Notes: a model not told the origin generated them from the sequence alone. A DNA stretch of 64,000 bases from Leclercia adecarboxylata (GCF_006874705.1 NZ_CP035382.1:2790001-2854000), one strand, 5' to 3'. Positions 37,852 through 48,223 are shown, counted from the first letter of the stretch. Program-made: numbers and translations.

Positions 37852-38675
37852 GCATTGTGGTGAATGACAAAACGGCGCGTAAACGCCTGACCCTGCACTG
37901 GCCCTTCTCCCGCCAGTTGACGCTCAGCGTCAGCACCCTGCTGGTGCTGCTGGCCGTGTGGTGGGCCGTGGCGGCGCAGCAGTGGGTCAGCCCGCTGTTC
38001 CTGCCGCCGCCGGGCCAGGTGCTGGTGAAACTGTTCACTATCGCCGGTCCGCAAGGATTTATGGATGCCACCCTGTGGCAGCATCTGGCGGCCAGCCTGG
38101 GACGCATTCTGGTGGCCTTGCTGGCGGCGGTGATCCTCGGTATCCCGGTGGGTATTGCGATGGGCTTAAGCCCGACGGTGCGCGGGATCCTCGATCCGCT
38201 GATTGAGCTTTATCGTCCGGTGCCGCCGCTGGCGTATCTGCCGCTGATGGTGATCTGGTTTGGCATCGGCGAGACCTCGAAGATCCTGCTGATCTACCTG
38301 GCGATTTTCGCCCCGGTGGCGATGTCGGCGGTGGCGGGAGTCAAAAGCGCCCAGCAGGTGCGGATCCGCGCCGCGCAGTCGCTGGGTGCCAGCCGGGCGC
38401 AGGTGCTGTGGTTTGTGATTTTACCCGGCGCGCTGCCGGAGATCCTGACCGGGTTGCGTATCGGGCTCGGGGTAGGCTGGTCGACGCTGGTGGCAGCAGA
38501 ACTGATCGCCGCCACGCGCGGGTTAGGCTTTATGGTCCAGTCGGCGGGGGAGTTCCTGGCGACGGACGTGGTACTGGCAGGGATCGCGGTGATCGCCGTG
38601 ATCGCCTTCGGATTAGAACTGGGGCTGCGCGCGTTACAGCGCCGCCTGACGCCCTGGCATGGAGAGAGACAATGA
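37848..38675 (+). CDS. tauC: Taurine ABC transporter, permease
   Basis: A 275-residue inner-membrane permease, the same length as E. coli TauC, with about six helices and the coupling motif [19 protein letters not shown]. Coupled to tauB (ATGA) and to tauD (ATGA) by 4-bp overlaps. Confidence 0.94.
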   Translation: MSIVVNDKTARKRLTLHWPFSRQLTLSVSTLLVLLAVWWAVAAQQWVSPLFLPPPGQVLVKLFTIAGPQGFMDATLWQHLAASLGRILVALLAAVILGIPVGIAMGLSPTVRGILDPLIELYRPVPPLAYLPLMVIWFGIGETSKILLIYLAIFAPVAMSAVAGVKSAQQVRIRAAQSLGASRAQVLWFVILPGALPEILTGLRIGLGVGWSTLVAAELIAATRGLGFMVQSAGEFLATDVVLAGIAVIAVIAFGLELGLRALQRRLTPWHGERQ

Positions 38676-39523
38676 GTGAACGTCTGACCATTACCCCGCT
38701 GGGGCCGTACATTGGCGCGCAGATTTCCGGCCTGGATGTGACCCGGCCATTAAGCGATAACCAGTTTGAGCAGCTCTATCACGCGGTGCTGCGCCATCAG
38801 GTGGTATTCCTGCGCGAGCAGGCGATCACCCCGCAGCAGCAGCGCGCTCTGGCGCTCCGTTTTGGCGATCTGCATATTCACCCGGTCTATCCGCACGCCG
38901 AGGGGGTGGAGGAGATCATCGTCCTGGATACCCACAACGATAACCCGCCGGACAATGACAACTGGCACACCGATGTCACCTTTATTGAGACCCCGCCCGC
39001 CGGGGCGATCCTCGCGGCCAAACAGCTCCCGGAGAGCGGGGGAGATACCCTGTGGGCCAGCGGGATTGCGGCCTTTGAGGCCTTATCCGCGCCGTTCCGC
39101 CAGCTGCTGAGCGGCCTGCGGGCGGAGCATGATTTCAAAAAATCCTTCCAGGAGTACAAGTACCGTAAAACGGAAGAGGAGCATCAGCGCTGGCAGGAGG
39201 CGGTCGCCAAACACCCTCCGCTGCTGCACCCGGTGGTGCGTACCCATCCGGTCAGCGGCAAGCAGGCGCTGTTCGTCAACGAAGGGTTCACCACGCGGAT
39301 TGTGGATCTGAGCGAGAAAGAGAGCGAGGCGCTGCTCACGTTCCTGTTTGCCCATATCACGAAGCCGGAGTTCCAGGTGCGCTGGCGTTGGCAGGAGAAC
39401 GATCTGGCGATCTGGGATAACCGGGTGACGCAGCATTACGCTAATGCCGATTACCTGCCGCAGCGGCGGATTATGCAGCGGGCGACGATATTGGGGGATA
39501 AACCTTTCTTCCGTGCGGGCTGA
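38672..39523 (+). CDS. tauD: Taurine dioxygenase
   Basis: A 283-residue Fe(II)/2-oxoglutarate dioxygenase, the same length as E. coli TauD. The iron ligands are visible as WHTDV (H99, D101) and the C-terminal His in NRVTQHYAN; the 2-oxoglutarate Arg lies in [13 protein letters not shown]. It oxidises taurine, releasing sulfite for sulfur assimilation. The ATG at 38672 overlaps the tauC stop codon and has a GGAGAGAG site; the frame open further upstream is a shadow of tauC. Confidence 0.95.
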   Translation: MSERLTITPLGPYIGAQISGLDVTRPLSDNQFEQLYHAVLRHQVVFLREQAITPQQQRALALRFGDLHIHPVYPHAEGVEEIIVLDTHNDNPPDNDNWHTDVTFIETPPAGAILAAKQLPESGGDTLWASGIAAFEALSAPFRQLLSGLRAEHDFKKSFQEYKYRKTEEEHQRWQEAVAKHPPLLHPVVRTHPVSGKQALFVNEGFTTRIVDLSEKESEALLTFLFAHITKPEFQVRWRWQENDLAIWDNRVTQHYANADYLPQRRIMQRATILGDKPFFRAG

Positions 39524-39528
39524 TTGCC

Positions 39529-39990
39529 GGGTGGCGGCTAGGCCTTACCCGGCCTACAACACCCGCTCCCGTAGGCCCGGTAAGCGTAGCGCCACCGGGC
39601 GTGACAAATGCGCACCGTGATTCCCGTAGGCCCGGTAAGCGTAGCGCCACCGGGCGTGACAAATGTGCGCCGTGATTCCCGTAGACCCGGTAGCGTAGCG
39701 CCACCGGGCGTGACAAATGTGCGCCGTGATTCCCGTAGGCCCGGTAAGGCGTAGCCGCCACCGGGCGTGACAAATGCGCACCGTGATTCCCGTAGGCCCG
39801 GTAAGCGTAGCGCCACCGGGCGTGACAAATGTGCGCCGTGATTCCCGTAGGCCCGGTAAGGCGTAGCCGCCACCGGGCGTGACAAATGCGCACCATGATT
39901 CCCGTAGGCCCGGTAAGCGTAGCGCCACCGGGCGTGACAAATGCGCACCATGATTCCCGTAGGCCCGGTAAGGCGTAGCCGCCACAGGGC
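39529..39990. repeat. Tandem array of eight REP-type units, period about 55 bp
   Basis: One REP in reverse orientation (about 39529-39557) is followed by eight near-identical head-to-tail units beginning at 39571, 39626, 39681, 39735, 39792, 39847, 39904 and 39959, that is, every 54-57 bp. Each unit holds a REP palindrome (GTAGGCCCGGTAAGCGTAGC and GCCACCGGGCGTGACAAATG) plus a spacer ending GTGATTCC. The spacers are also conserved, so the array grew by tandem duplication rather than separate REP insertions. Reading frames seen in it are artefacts of the repeat. Confidence 0.92.
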
Positions 39991-39991
39991 G

Positions 39992-41680
39992 TTACAGATG
40001 CGCTTCGATATAACGCTGATAGCGGTTGGCTTTCAGATAACAGAGATCCACCAGCACCAGTCCGTCCACGCAGTTGTTGAACGCCGGATCGCTGCCAAAA
40101 TCGATAAACTGCACGCCGCCGGGCTCGCACAGCTCGGAGTACTGCTTGTACAGCGGCGGGATGCCGCATCCCAGATTGCCGAGCAATGATTTCAGCCGGG
40201 TCAGATCCTCCACGTAATCCTCGCCGCTAAACTGCGCCAGCACCTCGGGTAGCGAGGCGGGATAAGGACGTCGCGAGGCGGCCAGCGGATGGCTAGCCGG
40301 GAACCACAGCCGGTAGAAGGCCACCAGCAGATCCCGCGCCGCGGGCGGTAATCCACCGGAGATCGACACCGGGCCGAACAGGTAGCGGTAGTGCGGATAG
40401 CGCGCCAGATAAGCGCCAATCCCGGACCACAGGTAGTCCAGCCCGCGCCGTCCCCAGTAGCGCGGCTGAATAAAGCTGCGCCCCAGTTCAATCCCATGCT
40501 CGAGGATGTCCTGCATTTTGTCATCGTAGTGGAACAGGCTGTAGCTGTAGAGCGCCTCCGGCTCCCGCATCGCCGTCGGGATAAAACGGTATGCGCCGAC
40601 GATCTCCAGATCCTCGTTATCCCACAAAATCAGGTGCAGATAGTCATCGTCGTAGCTGTCGGTGTCCCGGCGCTTGCCGCTGCCTTCTCCTACCGCGCGA
40701 AAGGCGATCTCCCGAAGCCGCCCCAGCTCACGCAGGATCGGGACATCTTCCTGGCCGTTGCGCTGCCACAGGTAAATGGTTTTGCCATCGGCGGTGGTGC
40801 CCAGACACTCCGCCTGCGCCAGCTCTCGCTTCAGGGTGGCCCGGTCTTCCGCACGGGCTATGGCGGACTCGGTTTTGAACACTCCCGGTAGCCCTTTGCC
40901 GAGACGCAGCACGTGCTGGCGGCACCGTTCGGCCATTTCCCGCGGGGAGAGCGTGGGGCTGAACCAGTGGCTCCAGCCGATCTGCTGACCGATTTTCACC
41001 GGCAGGCGGCTGTGGCGACGGCGAAACATCTGCTGCATCAGCAGCAGCATCGACAGGTTCGGGGAGAGCAGGGTGCTGGCATAGAACAGCAGGCTGTTGC
41101 GGGCCTGGATACTCACCGGCAGCAGCGGCGCGCGGAATTTTCCCGCCAGCTTAATAAAGCCGGGGTGCCACTTTTTATCGCGGATCCCGGTGCGCGTCGG
41201 GCGGGATACTTCCCCCGCTGGGAAGAAAATCAGCACTCCGGCGTTTTGCAGGTGCTGCTCCATCAGGGTGAATGACGATTTCGCCGTCCGTCCGCCCATG
41301 TTGTCCACCGGAATAAACAGCGAGCTCAGCGGCTCCAGATGCGTCAGCATGCGGTTGGTGACAACTTTGACATCGCGGCGCACCCGGGAGACGGCATACA
41401 GCAGCGCCAGTCCATCCAGCGTACCGGTAGGGTGGTTAGCCATAACAATCAGCGGGCCGTGAGCGGGGATTTGTTCGAGGTCGTGAGCCGGAAGGGTACA
41501 GAGGATATCGAGATGGTCCAGAACCTGTTCCACCATATCCAGCCCTTTCAGGTGGCGATGGTCGGCGGCAAACTGCCGGAACTCCTCTTCGTGGAATAAC
41601 TTCTTTAACAGCCTTTTTTGCCAGGGTGCAGGCCTCGCCTGCGGCCAAAGGTCATCGAGAACGCTGTCGAGACTAAACAT
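39992..41680 (-). CDS. OlsF-like bifunctional ornithine-lipid synthase
   Basis: A 562-residue protein with two acyltransferase parts. The N-terminal half is PlsC-like: NHPTGTLDG near residue 87, FIPVDNMGGR, and FFPAGEVSR. The C-terminal half is a GNAT/OlsB-like N-acyltransferase (ILWDNEDLEIVGAYRFIPT, then ELGRSFIQPRYWGRRGLDYLW). This order is that of OlsF, which makes ornithine lipids from ornithine in some gamma-proteobacteria; related proteins are often annotated as 'hemolysin'. AGGAGG precedes the ATG. The lipid product in this strain is not shown. Confidence 0.75.
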   Translation of the reverse strand: MFSLDSVLDDLWPQARPAPWQKRLLKKLFHEEEFRQFAADHRHLKGLDMVEQVLDHLDILCTLPAHDLEQIPAHGPLIVMANHPTGTLDGLALLYAVSRVRRDVKVVTNRMLTHLEPLSSLFIPVDNMGGRTAKSSFTLMEQHLQNAGVLIFFPAGEVSRPTRTGIRDKKWHPGFIKLAGKFRAPLLPVSIQARNSLLFYASTLLSPNLSMLLLMQQMFRRRHSRLPVKIGQQIGWSHWFSPTLSPREMAERCRQHVLRLGKGLPGVFKTESAIARAEDRATLKRELAQAECLGTTADGKTIYLWQRNGQEDVPILRELGRLREIAFRAVGEGSGKRRDTDSYDDDYLHLILWDNEDLEIVGAYRFIPTAMREPEALYSYSLFHYDDKMQDILEHGIELGRSFIQPRYWGRRGLDYLWSGIGAYLARYPHYRYLFGPVSISGGLPPAARDLLVAFYRLWFPASHPLAASRRPYPASLPEVLAQFSGEDYVEDLTRLKSLLGNLGCGIPPLYKQYSELCEPGGVQFIDFGSDPAFNNCVDGLVLVDLCYLKANRYQRYIEAHL

Positions 41681-41761
41681 GGTGGCACCTCCTGCTGTCC
41701 TGCTCAGACAGTAGAAGCGCCAGATGTCGGTTGTATTGCAGTGTGGTGAAGGTTTGTCACA

Positions 41762-41790
41762 GGCCGGGTAAGGCGAAGCCGCCGCCCGGC
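41762..41790. repeat. REP element
   Basis: A REP palindrome (GGCCGGGTAAGGCGAAGC with GCCGCCCGGC) between the OlsF-like and hemB genes. Confidence 0.8.
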
Positions 41791-41798
41791 GCTGCCGA

Positions 41799-42773
41799 TT
41801 AACGCAGAATTTTCTTCTCGGCCAGATCCAGCGCGAAGTAGCTGAAGATCAGATCCGCGCCCGCGCGTTTGATCGCCCCCAGGCTTTCGAGGATCACTTT
41901 CTCTTCGTCGATCGCCCCCGCCTGCGCGGCGAATTTGATCATCGCGTACTCACCGCTCACCTGATAGGCGCCCAGCGGCAGATCGGTGCGTTCGCGGATA
42001 TCGCGCAGGATGTCGAGGTAGGCACCTGCCGGTTTCACCATCAGGCAGTCGGCGCCCTGGGCTTCGTCGAGCAGCGATTCGCGGATCGCTTCGCGGCGGT
42101 TCAGCGGGTTCATCTGATAGGTTTTGCGATCGCCTTTCAGCGCGGTGCCTGCCGCTTCACGGAACGGACCGTAGAAGGAGGAGGCGAACTTGGTGGAGTA
42201 GGACATGATCGCGGTATCGGTGAAGCCCGCGGCGTCCAGCGCCTGGCGAATGGCCTGCACCTGGCCGTCCATAGCGGCAGACGGGGCGATAAAGTCAGCG
42301 CCTGCGGCGGCGGCCACGACGGCCTGTTTGCCCAGGTTGAGCAGGGTCGCGTCGTTATCCACGCCATGATCGCACAGCACGCCGCAGTGGCCGTGGGAGG
42401 TGTATTCGCAGAAGCAGGTGTCGGACATGACGATCATCTCTGGCACCGTCTCTTTGGCGATGCGCGACATGCGCGCCACCAGACCGTCCTCTTTCCAGGC
42501 ATCGCTGCCGGTGGCGTCGGTATGATGGGAGATGCCGAAGGTCATGATCGACCGGATGCCAGCGTTGGCGATACGCTCAATTTCGCGTGCCAGGTGTTTC
42601 TCCGGAATACGCATGACGCCCGGCATGGCCTCGATGGCTTTGTAGTCATCAATCTCTTCTTCAACAAAAATCGGCAACACCAGATCGTTTAAGGTCAGTG
42701 TTGTCTCTTCAAAAAGCGCGCGCAGAGCAGGGGATTTGCGCAGACGACGGGGACGAGCAATTAAATCGTTCAT
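41799..42773 (-). CDS. hemB: Porphobilinogen synthase (delta-aminolevulinate dehydratase)
   Basis: A 324-residue enzyme, the same length as E. coli HemB. The zinc-binding cysteines are in [16 protein letters not shown], and the Schiff-base lysines in SYSTKFASS (about K195) and [10 protein letters not shown] (about K247). It condenses two 5-aminolevulinate molecules to porphobilinogen in heme synthesis. It follows tauABCD as in E. coli, with the OlsF-like gene inserted between. Confidence 0.96.
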   Translation of the reverse strand: MNDLIARPRRLRKSPALRALFEETTLTLNDLVLPIFVEEEIDDYKAIEAMPGVMRIPEKHLAREIERIANAGIRSIMTFGISHHTDATGSDAWKEDGLVARMSRIAKETVPEMIVMSDTCFCEYTSHGHCGVLCDHGVDNDATLLNLGKQAVVAAAAGADFIAPSAAMDGQVQAIRQALDAAGFTDTAIMSYSTKFASSFYGPFREAAGTALKGDRKTYQMNPLNRREAIRESLLDEAQGADCLMVKPAGAYLDILRDIRERTDLPLGAYQVSGEYAMIKFAAQAGAIDEEKVILESLGAIKRAGADLIFSYFALDLAEKKILR

Positions 42774-43302
42774 GATATGCCTGACGAGTGTGAATCAAAG
42801 AGGGACAGTGTACCCGAAATGGCCGTCGGCTGTTTTACTAAAGTTGTCGTTTAGCTCGCAGAATGTGGGGTGGGATGGCCAGCCATTATTTCCTGCTTTT
42901 TCAATTTATTACCCGAAATAAGTTTACGCTCTTTCTATGCAGGATAAAGTTGGTTCAAAAAATATATCCTGCCCAGGTAATATCCTAACCAGGCCAGATT
43001 CTTTTTTACGGTTCTCAGCGTTACGTATTTATTTTATGTCTCATTTGCTTTTATTTTATAACTTACAATGATCTTTCACCTTTTATAAATTTCCTTTCGA
43101 ATAAATATAATACATTGAAATATATGGTTATTTTTAATATTTTTTATATTTTAAAAAGTATTTATATTATTCTGTCTGTTTTCGGACTTAATTGTCGGAT
43201 TCATTGAACCATTTTGTTTTAAGGCTGCATAATTCTCCTCGCAATATATTTGCACTGTATTTACGGACAAACTTGCTTACGTCCCTGAGGAGGGATGACC
43301 CA
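42774..43302. other. AT-rich noncoding region between hemB and the autotransporter
   Basis: No gene is supported. It contains the divergent promoters of hemB and the autotransporter gene. The part at 43040-43190 is extremely AT-rich with runs such as TTTTTAATATTTTTTATATT, typical of H-NS-silenced surface genes. GCAGGATA (42939-42946) and TATCCTGC (42965-42972) form an 8-bp inverted repeat of unknown role. Confidence 0.6.
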
Positions 43303-46077
43303 ATGCAAACATGGAAAAAGAAACTTGTTGTATCTCAACTTGCATTAGCCTGCACGCTGGCTATCGCTTCTCAGGCCAATGCAAAAGATATTTCTGGTAG
43401 CACTTACAACACCTTTGGTTATGATAATACCGCGACGTCAGCCTGGTTTAATGGATATTCCGACTGGAATGACTCCAGCGCAACGCACGACAGCGATATC
43501 TATCCTGTCATCAACAAATCCACCGTAAACGGCGTTATCTCAACGTATTACCTGGATGATGGCGTGGGCGGTCGTGCAAATTCACTGAACATCTCTGACA
43601 GCACGATCAACGGGATGATCACCTCTGAGTGTATGACCACCGAATGTGCGGGCGGTCTGAATGCCGACGGCACTACCCATCAGCAGTACGATCGTTTTGC
43701 GCTGACGGTGGACAATACCACCATCAACGACACCTATGAGCATTACGCTTACGATGTGGTGAACGGCTCTACAACCACCACTCAATACTGGGATACTCAC
43801 GCGCTGGGCAACGCCATTACCCTTGACGTGGAATCTGACATCGTTATCCAGAACAACTCCCGCATCGCCGGTATCACCCTGACTCAGGGCTATCACCAGC
43901 TTGACAACACACCGTACGATGCTGACACCGGTATTGAAGACAACAGCCACGTCTTCACCAACACCCTCCAGGTGAAAGATTCCGTTGTGACCTCTGGCGC
44001 TTATAGCGATCTGGGCACCAGCGGCTTCTATGGTCAGTCGGCAAAACCAAGCGATTACGGCGAAAATAACGCTACGGCGTCGGACGATGCGGCGCTGATC
44101 GTGTCGGCCAGCCGCGCGGATAACGCCATGCGCACCACGGCAAACTTCGATCACTCCACCCTGACCGGCGATGTGCTGTTCACCAACACCTTCGACAACA
44201 ACTTCTATCCGAATGGCGATCCGGCTACCGATACCACTGCTGACGGCGTTTATAACCCGACCACCAACGGCTGGGACGGTACCGACAAGCTGGATCTGAC
44301 CCTCACCAACGGCAGCAAGTGGGTCGGTGCCGCCGTCTCCAGCGTAGAGGCGATCGGGCCTTCTCAGATGTATGGTCTGGGCTACAGCAGCGTCGACTGG
44401 CGTACCCTGGCAGCAAACAGCATCTGGCCTGAATCGACCTTCAACAGCAACGGTCATCTGGTGGGCAATCAGGTTTATCAGAGCGGTCTGTTCAACGTCA
44501 CCCTGGATAACGGTTCCGAATGGGATACCCGTAAGCAATCCAACATTGATGCTCTGACCGTTAACAACCGTTCGCAGGTTAATGTCGAAAGCTCCGGCCT
44601 GCTGGCTGACAGCATCACCCTGACCAACGCGTCGACCATGAACATCGGCGATTCCGGTGAAGTGGCAACCGACAGCCTGTATCTCGACAGTTCAAGTCTC
44701 GCCACCCTGACTCAGGAGACGGCAGAGCTGTATGCCAACACCATCACCGTGGATAACCGTGCAGAGCTGGCGCTGGGTCTGGGCCAGGTCGACACCCATA
44801 AACTGGTGCTGACCGACGGCGGCGTGCTGAACGTTGCCAGTCGCGACTACGTGTTCAATTCCGATCTGAACAACGCCCGCTACGTCACCAACGATATCCA
44901 CCAGGCAGAGTACGATTACGGGACAATCGCCCTCAACTCGGATGGTCACCTGGCGGTGAACGGTGAAGTGTCCGGTAACTATAAAGTCCGTCTGGATAAC
45001 GCGACCGGTGCCGGCTCCGTTGCCGACTACAAAAACAAAGAGATTGTCCGCATTTACGATAACAATGCGGATACGCAGGCCAGCTTCACCGCGGCCAACA
45101 AAGCGGATCTCGGGGCTTATACTTACCAGGCTCAGCAGCAGGGCGACACCGTGGTGCTGCATCAGGAGCGCCTGACCGATTATGCCAACATGGCGCTGAG
45201 CATTCCGTCTGCCAACACCAACATCTGGCATCTGCAACAGGATGCCCTGGCTAACCGTCTGACCAACAGCCGTCACGGCCTGGCCGACAAGGGTGGCGCA
45301 TGGGTGAACGTCTTCGGCGGCAATTTCGACGGCGATAACGGCACTATTCACTACGATCAGGACGTCAGCGGCATCATGGTGGGTCTTGATACCCATATTG
45401 ATGGCAACAACGCCGACTGGATCTTCGGTGCGGCAGCGGGCTTTGCCAAAGGCGATATGAACGATCGCAGCGGCCAGGTGGATCAGGACAGCCAGACCGC
45501 GATGCTGTACTCCGCCGCGCGCTTTGCTAACGATGTCTTCATCGACAGCTCCCTGAGCTACTCGCGCTTCAATAACGATCTCTCTGCCAACATGAGCAAT
45601 GGCGAGTACGTCGATGGCAACACCACCACCGACGCCTGGGGCTTCGGGCTGAAGCTGGGCTACGACTGGAAACCGAACGATGCCGGTTACCTCACCCCGT
45701 ATGCCGCCATCTCCGGCCTGTTCCAGTCTGGCGACGATTATCGTCTGAGCAACGATCTGCGCGTGGGCAGCCAGTCCTACGACAGCATGCGTTATGAAGC
45801 CGGTTTCGACGCGGGTTACACCTTCGGTTACGGCGACGATCAGGCGCTGACGCCGTTCTTCAAACTGGCGTACGTCTACGACGATGCCGGTGAAGATGCC
45901 AAAGTTAACGGCGACAACATCGATAACGGTGTGAAAGGTTCCGCGGTGCGTGTGGGACTGGGTACGCAGTTTAGCTTCACCAAAAACTTCAGTGCTTACA
46001 CTGATGCCACTTACCTCGGTGGTGGTGATGTTGATCAAAACTGGGGCGCCAACCTCGGTGTGAAATACACCTGGTAA
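43303..46077 (+). CDS. Autotransporter adhesin-like protein (YaiT position)
   Basis: A 924-residue type V secretion protein. A signal peptide (MQTWKKKLVVSQLALACTLAIASQANA) precedes a passenger rich in Asn, Thr, Ser and Asp with repeated strand patterns (LTNGSKW, LDNGSEWDTR, NNRSQVNVESSGLL) typical of a beta-helix. A C-terminal beta-barrel from about residue 660 begins GAWVNVFGGNFDGDNG and ends in GVKYTW with the terminal aromatic residue. It occupies the place of E. coli yaiT. ATG at 43303 has an AGGAGGG site 8 nt upstream; upstream in-frame starts lack one and the signal. Ligand unknown. Confidence 0.88.
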   Translation: MQTWKKKLVVSQLALACTLAIASQANAKDISGSTYNTFGYDNTATSAWFNGYSDWNDSSATHDSDIYPVINKSTVNGVISTYYLDDGVGGRANSLNISDSTINGMITSECMTTECAGGLNADGTTHQQYDRFALTVDNTTINDTYEHYAYDVVNGSTTTTQYWDTHALGNAITLDVESDIVIQNNSRIAGITLTQGYHQLDNTPYDADTGIEDNSHVFTNTLQVKDSVVTSGAYSDLGTSGFYGQSAKPSDYGENNATASDDAALIVSASRADNAMRTTANFDHSTLTGDVLFTNTFDNNFYPNGDPATDTTADGVYNPTTNGWDGTDKLDLTLTNGSKWVGAAVSSVEAIGPSQMYGLGYSSVDWRTLAANSIWPESTFNSNGHLVGNQVYQSGLFNVTLDNGSEWDTRKQSNIDALTVNNRSQVNVESSGLLADSITLTNASTMNIGDSGEVATDSLYLDSSSLATLTQETAELYANTITVDNRAELALGLGQVDTHKLVLTDGGVLNVASRDYVFNSDLNNARYVTNDIHQAEYDYGTIALNSDGHLAVNGEVSGNYKVRLDNATGAGSVADYKNKEIVRIYDNNADTQASFTAANKADLGAYTYQAQQQGDTVVLHQERLTDYANMALSIPSANTNIWHLQQDALANRLTNSRHGLADKGGAWVNVFGGNFDGDNGTIHYDQDVSGIMVGLDTHIDGNNADWIFGAAAGFAKGDMNDRSGQVDQDSQTAMLYSAARFANDVFIDSSLSYSRFNNDLSANMSNGEYVDGNTTTDAWGFGLKLGYDWKPNDAGYLTPYAAISGLFQSGDDYRLSNDLRVGSQSYDSMRYEAGFDAGYTFGYGDDQALTPFFKLAYVYDDAGEDAKVNGDNIDNGVKGSAVRVGLGTQFSFTKNFSAYTDATYLGGGDVDQNWGANLGVKYTW

Positions 46078-46087
46078 CACGCCTGAT

Positions 46088-46114
46088 GCGGGGAGGCGTG
46101 CCTCCCCGCTTTTT
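46088..46114 (+). terminator. Rho-independent terminator after the autotransporter gene
   Basis: A perfect 10-bp GC stem (GCGGGGAGGC with GCCTCCCCGC) followed by TTTTT, 11 bp after the stop codon. Confidence 0.92.
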
Positions 46115-46144
46115 AGCGTCAGTTAAGGATGACTCGAGACCTGC

Positions 46145-46771
46145 ATGAACCGGTATGCAAAACCCCTTTCTGAATTCTCCCGGCTCGAAAAGTGCCTCTC
46201 TGCGCACAGCACGCCGTTCAAACTGTCTGCCCAGCTTCCGGTGTTTGGCGAGCGCAACGAAGAAAATCACTGCGCGGTGGTGCTGCAGTCTGGATCGCTC
46301 AGCATTCACCGCCAGCAGGATGATTTACTGGTCGAGATTGTCGCCGCGCCCTACATCTTCGGGATTAACGCCGGCATGATGGGCTGTAGCACAGAGTACC
46401 TGCTGATATCACAATCGCCCTGTTCCGGGTTCTATCTCCCCGCCGCCAGCGCCCGCCATCTGATCCAGCAGGCCGGTTTATGGTCTGATGCGTTCTGCTG
46501 GCTCTCCTGGCACCACCGGGTGATGGAGATCCGCGACAAGCAGCTGGTGGGCAATAACTCGTACAGCCAGATCCGCGCCACGCTGCTGGATATGGCCCAG
46601 TGGGATGAAGCGTTACGTATGCGGGTGGGGGTGATGAGCTACATTCAGCGCCGCACGCGTATTTCGCGTTCGGTGGTGGCAGAGGTGCTGGCGGCGTTAC
46701 GGCAGGGGAACTACATCACGATGGAGCGGGGCAAACTGGTTAGCGTCAACCGTTTGCCCGCTGAATATTAG
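46145..46771 (+). CDS. yaiV: CRP/FNR-like winged-helix regulator YaiV (IprA family)
   Basis: A 208-residue protein with an N-terminal cyclic-nucleotide-binding-like beta-roll (VVLQSGSLSIHRQQDDLLVEIVAAPYIFGIN) and a C-terminal winged helix (MSYIQRRTRISRSVVAEVLAALRQGNYI). IprA-family proteins influence oxidative-stress and surface phenotypes and do not bind cAMP. It lies between the autotransporter and ampH as in E. coli, and converges with ampH, overlapping it by 4 bp at the 3' ends. Confidence 0.85.
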   Translation: MNRYAKPLSEFSRLEKCLSAHSTPFKLSAQLPVFGERNEENHCAVVLQSGSLSIHRQQDDLLVEIVAAPYIFGINAGMMGCSTEYLLISQSPCSGFYLPAASARHLIQQAGLWSDAFCWLSWHHRVMEIRDKQLVGNNSYSQIRATLLDMAQWDEALRMRVGVMSYIQRRTRISRSVVAEVLAALRQGNYITMERGKLVSVNRLPAEY

Positions 46772-47946
46772 TCCAGGGAAGCGGTGATCGCCTGCGGCTT
46801 GTTCTCGCTCAGCTCCACCACCAGCTGGTTGACGCCGTCGCTCATATTGACGAAACGCGTAAGCGGCGAGCGCGTCACCACCACAAATACCCCAACGTTA
46901 GACTGCGGGATCATCGCCATATAGGTGATGAATCCGCCGCCGCCGCCGGTTTTCTGGATAATGCCCGGACGACCGTTTTTCGGCGCCAGATAGACCCAGC
47001 CGAGGCCCAGCGCGTCCGCGCGGCCTGGCACATCCATGCCAATCACTCGCGTTAACTGGCTGCGCTGATAGATCAGCGTCTGCATTCTGTCGGCCTGATT
47101 GCTGCGCGCGTAGAAATCAGAGGAGAGGAACTGCTGCATCCAGCGCATCATGTCGCCCGGGGTGGAGTAAACCCCGCCGCTGCCCACTGCCGCCAGAGTG
47201 TTGTTACACGGGCTGGCCCCTTTTTCCGCCACCATCAGGCGCTTGCACTGATCGGGGGAGGGGGTAAAGGTGGTGTCTTTCATTCCCAGCGGACGGGCGA
47301 TTTGCTCGTCGAACAGCTGAGCGTAGGGTTTGCCCGCTGCGTTGCCCAGCGCATCGGCCAGCAGATCAAAGGCCAGGTTTGAGTAGGCGGCCTGCGAACC
47401 CGGTGATGATTTCAGGGTCGCCGTCGATAACCAGTTCCAGCGTTGATCCCGGGTCGGCCAGACAAATACTGGACGATGGGCGGCACCGCCGGGCTGTTCG
47501 CGCGGCAGGGCGCTGGTGTGGGTGGCAAGGTTGACGAGCGTAATGGGCGCGCCCTGATATGTCGGCACCCGGGCCCCCGGCGGGGCGTATTTGCTTAACG
47601 GATCGTTCAGCTTCACCACGCCCTGATCGAGCAGCTTCACCAGCATCTCACTGGTCATCAGTTTGGTCAGGGAGGCAATGCGTACCACCGAATCCAGCTG
47701 CGGGTGAACATTATTACCCGGACGTGTTTCGCCAAAGCTGCGGAATACGCGCTGGTTACCGTCAATCGCCACCAGGGCCATCCCCGTTGCGCCGCTGCCG
47801 TAAAAAATAAGATTCGCATAGCGATCGACCACATCGGAGGCGAAGGCCGGATCGGCAATCGACTGGGCAGGGGCAGCCTGCACGCAGGTGAGGCTGGCCG
47901 CATACAGCGCGGCGGAGAGTAACAGACTACGTTTCAACGAAAGCAT
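46768..47946 (-). CDS. ampH: D-alanyl-D-alanine carboxypeptidase/endopeptidase AmpH
   Basis: A 392-residue periplasmic penicillin-binding protein (E. coli AmpH 385). Signal peptide MLSLKRSLLLSAALYAASLTCVQA; active-site SxxK in RIASLTKLMTSEML, YSN in SQAAYSNLAFD, and KTG in IIQKTGGGGGF. It trims peptidoglycan peptides and has weak beta-lactamase activity. Monocistronic and divergent from sbmA, as in E. coli. Confidence 0.95.
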   Translation of the reverse strand: MLSLKRSLLLSAALYAASLTCVQAAPAQSIADPAFASDVVDRYANLIFYGSGATGMALVAIDGNQRVFRSFGETRPGNNVHPQLDSVVRIASLTKLMTSEMLVKLLDQGVVKLNDPLSKYAPPGARVPTYQGAPITLVNLATHTSALPREQPGGAAHRPVFVWPTRDQRWNWLSTATLKSSPGSQAAYSNLAFDLLADALGNAAGKPYAQLFDEQIARPLGMKDTTFTPSPDQCKRLMVAEKGASPCNNTLAAVGSGGVYSTPGDMMRWMQQFLSSDFYARSNQADRMQTLIYQRSQLTRVIGMDVPGRADALGLGWVYLAPKNGRPGIIQKTGGGGGFITYMAMIPQSNVGVFVVVTRSPLTRFVNMSDGVNQLVVELSENKPQAITASLD

Positions 47947-48223
47947 CCATGAAGTGAATGAGAAAAGTATGCGTATTTATACTACTAAACGGCGTATTGC
48001 AAAGGCCTGAACAGCATAACGATAGCGTGAAAAACGTAACCATGGGTAAATACAAACAATTTCGTTATTACCGATCTCATGTTTTGTGACATTGCGCTTA
48101 TGATACTTGTCAGCTCATTTACTTTTCCGCGCAGGTGGCGGTTGACGGCGAACTAAAACCAGGCCGGCAGGTCTGATAATCCGTCGTCCACAGCAGTAGC
48201 GATAACTACAAGAAGGAAGCGTT

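Noticed and set aside
38408..38671. N-terminal extension of TauD
   Set aside because: It overlaps tauC in another frame; the ATG at 38672 gives the exact E. coli length.
39571..39990. CRISPR array
   Set aside because: Both the palindromic part and the spacers are conserved between units, and no cas genes are present; it is a tandem REP array.
39471..40169. Minus-strand frames encoding repetitive proteins
   Set aside because: They are translations of the REP tandem array and change frame with the unit length; no ribosome binding site or family match.
44692..46080. Minus-strand frame opposite the autotransporter barrel
   Set aside because: A shadow of a well-supported gene; Val/His-rich composition is typical of antisense translation.
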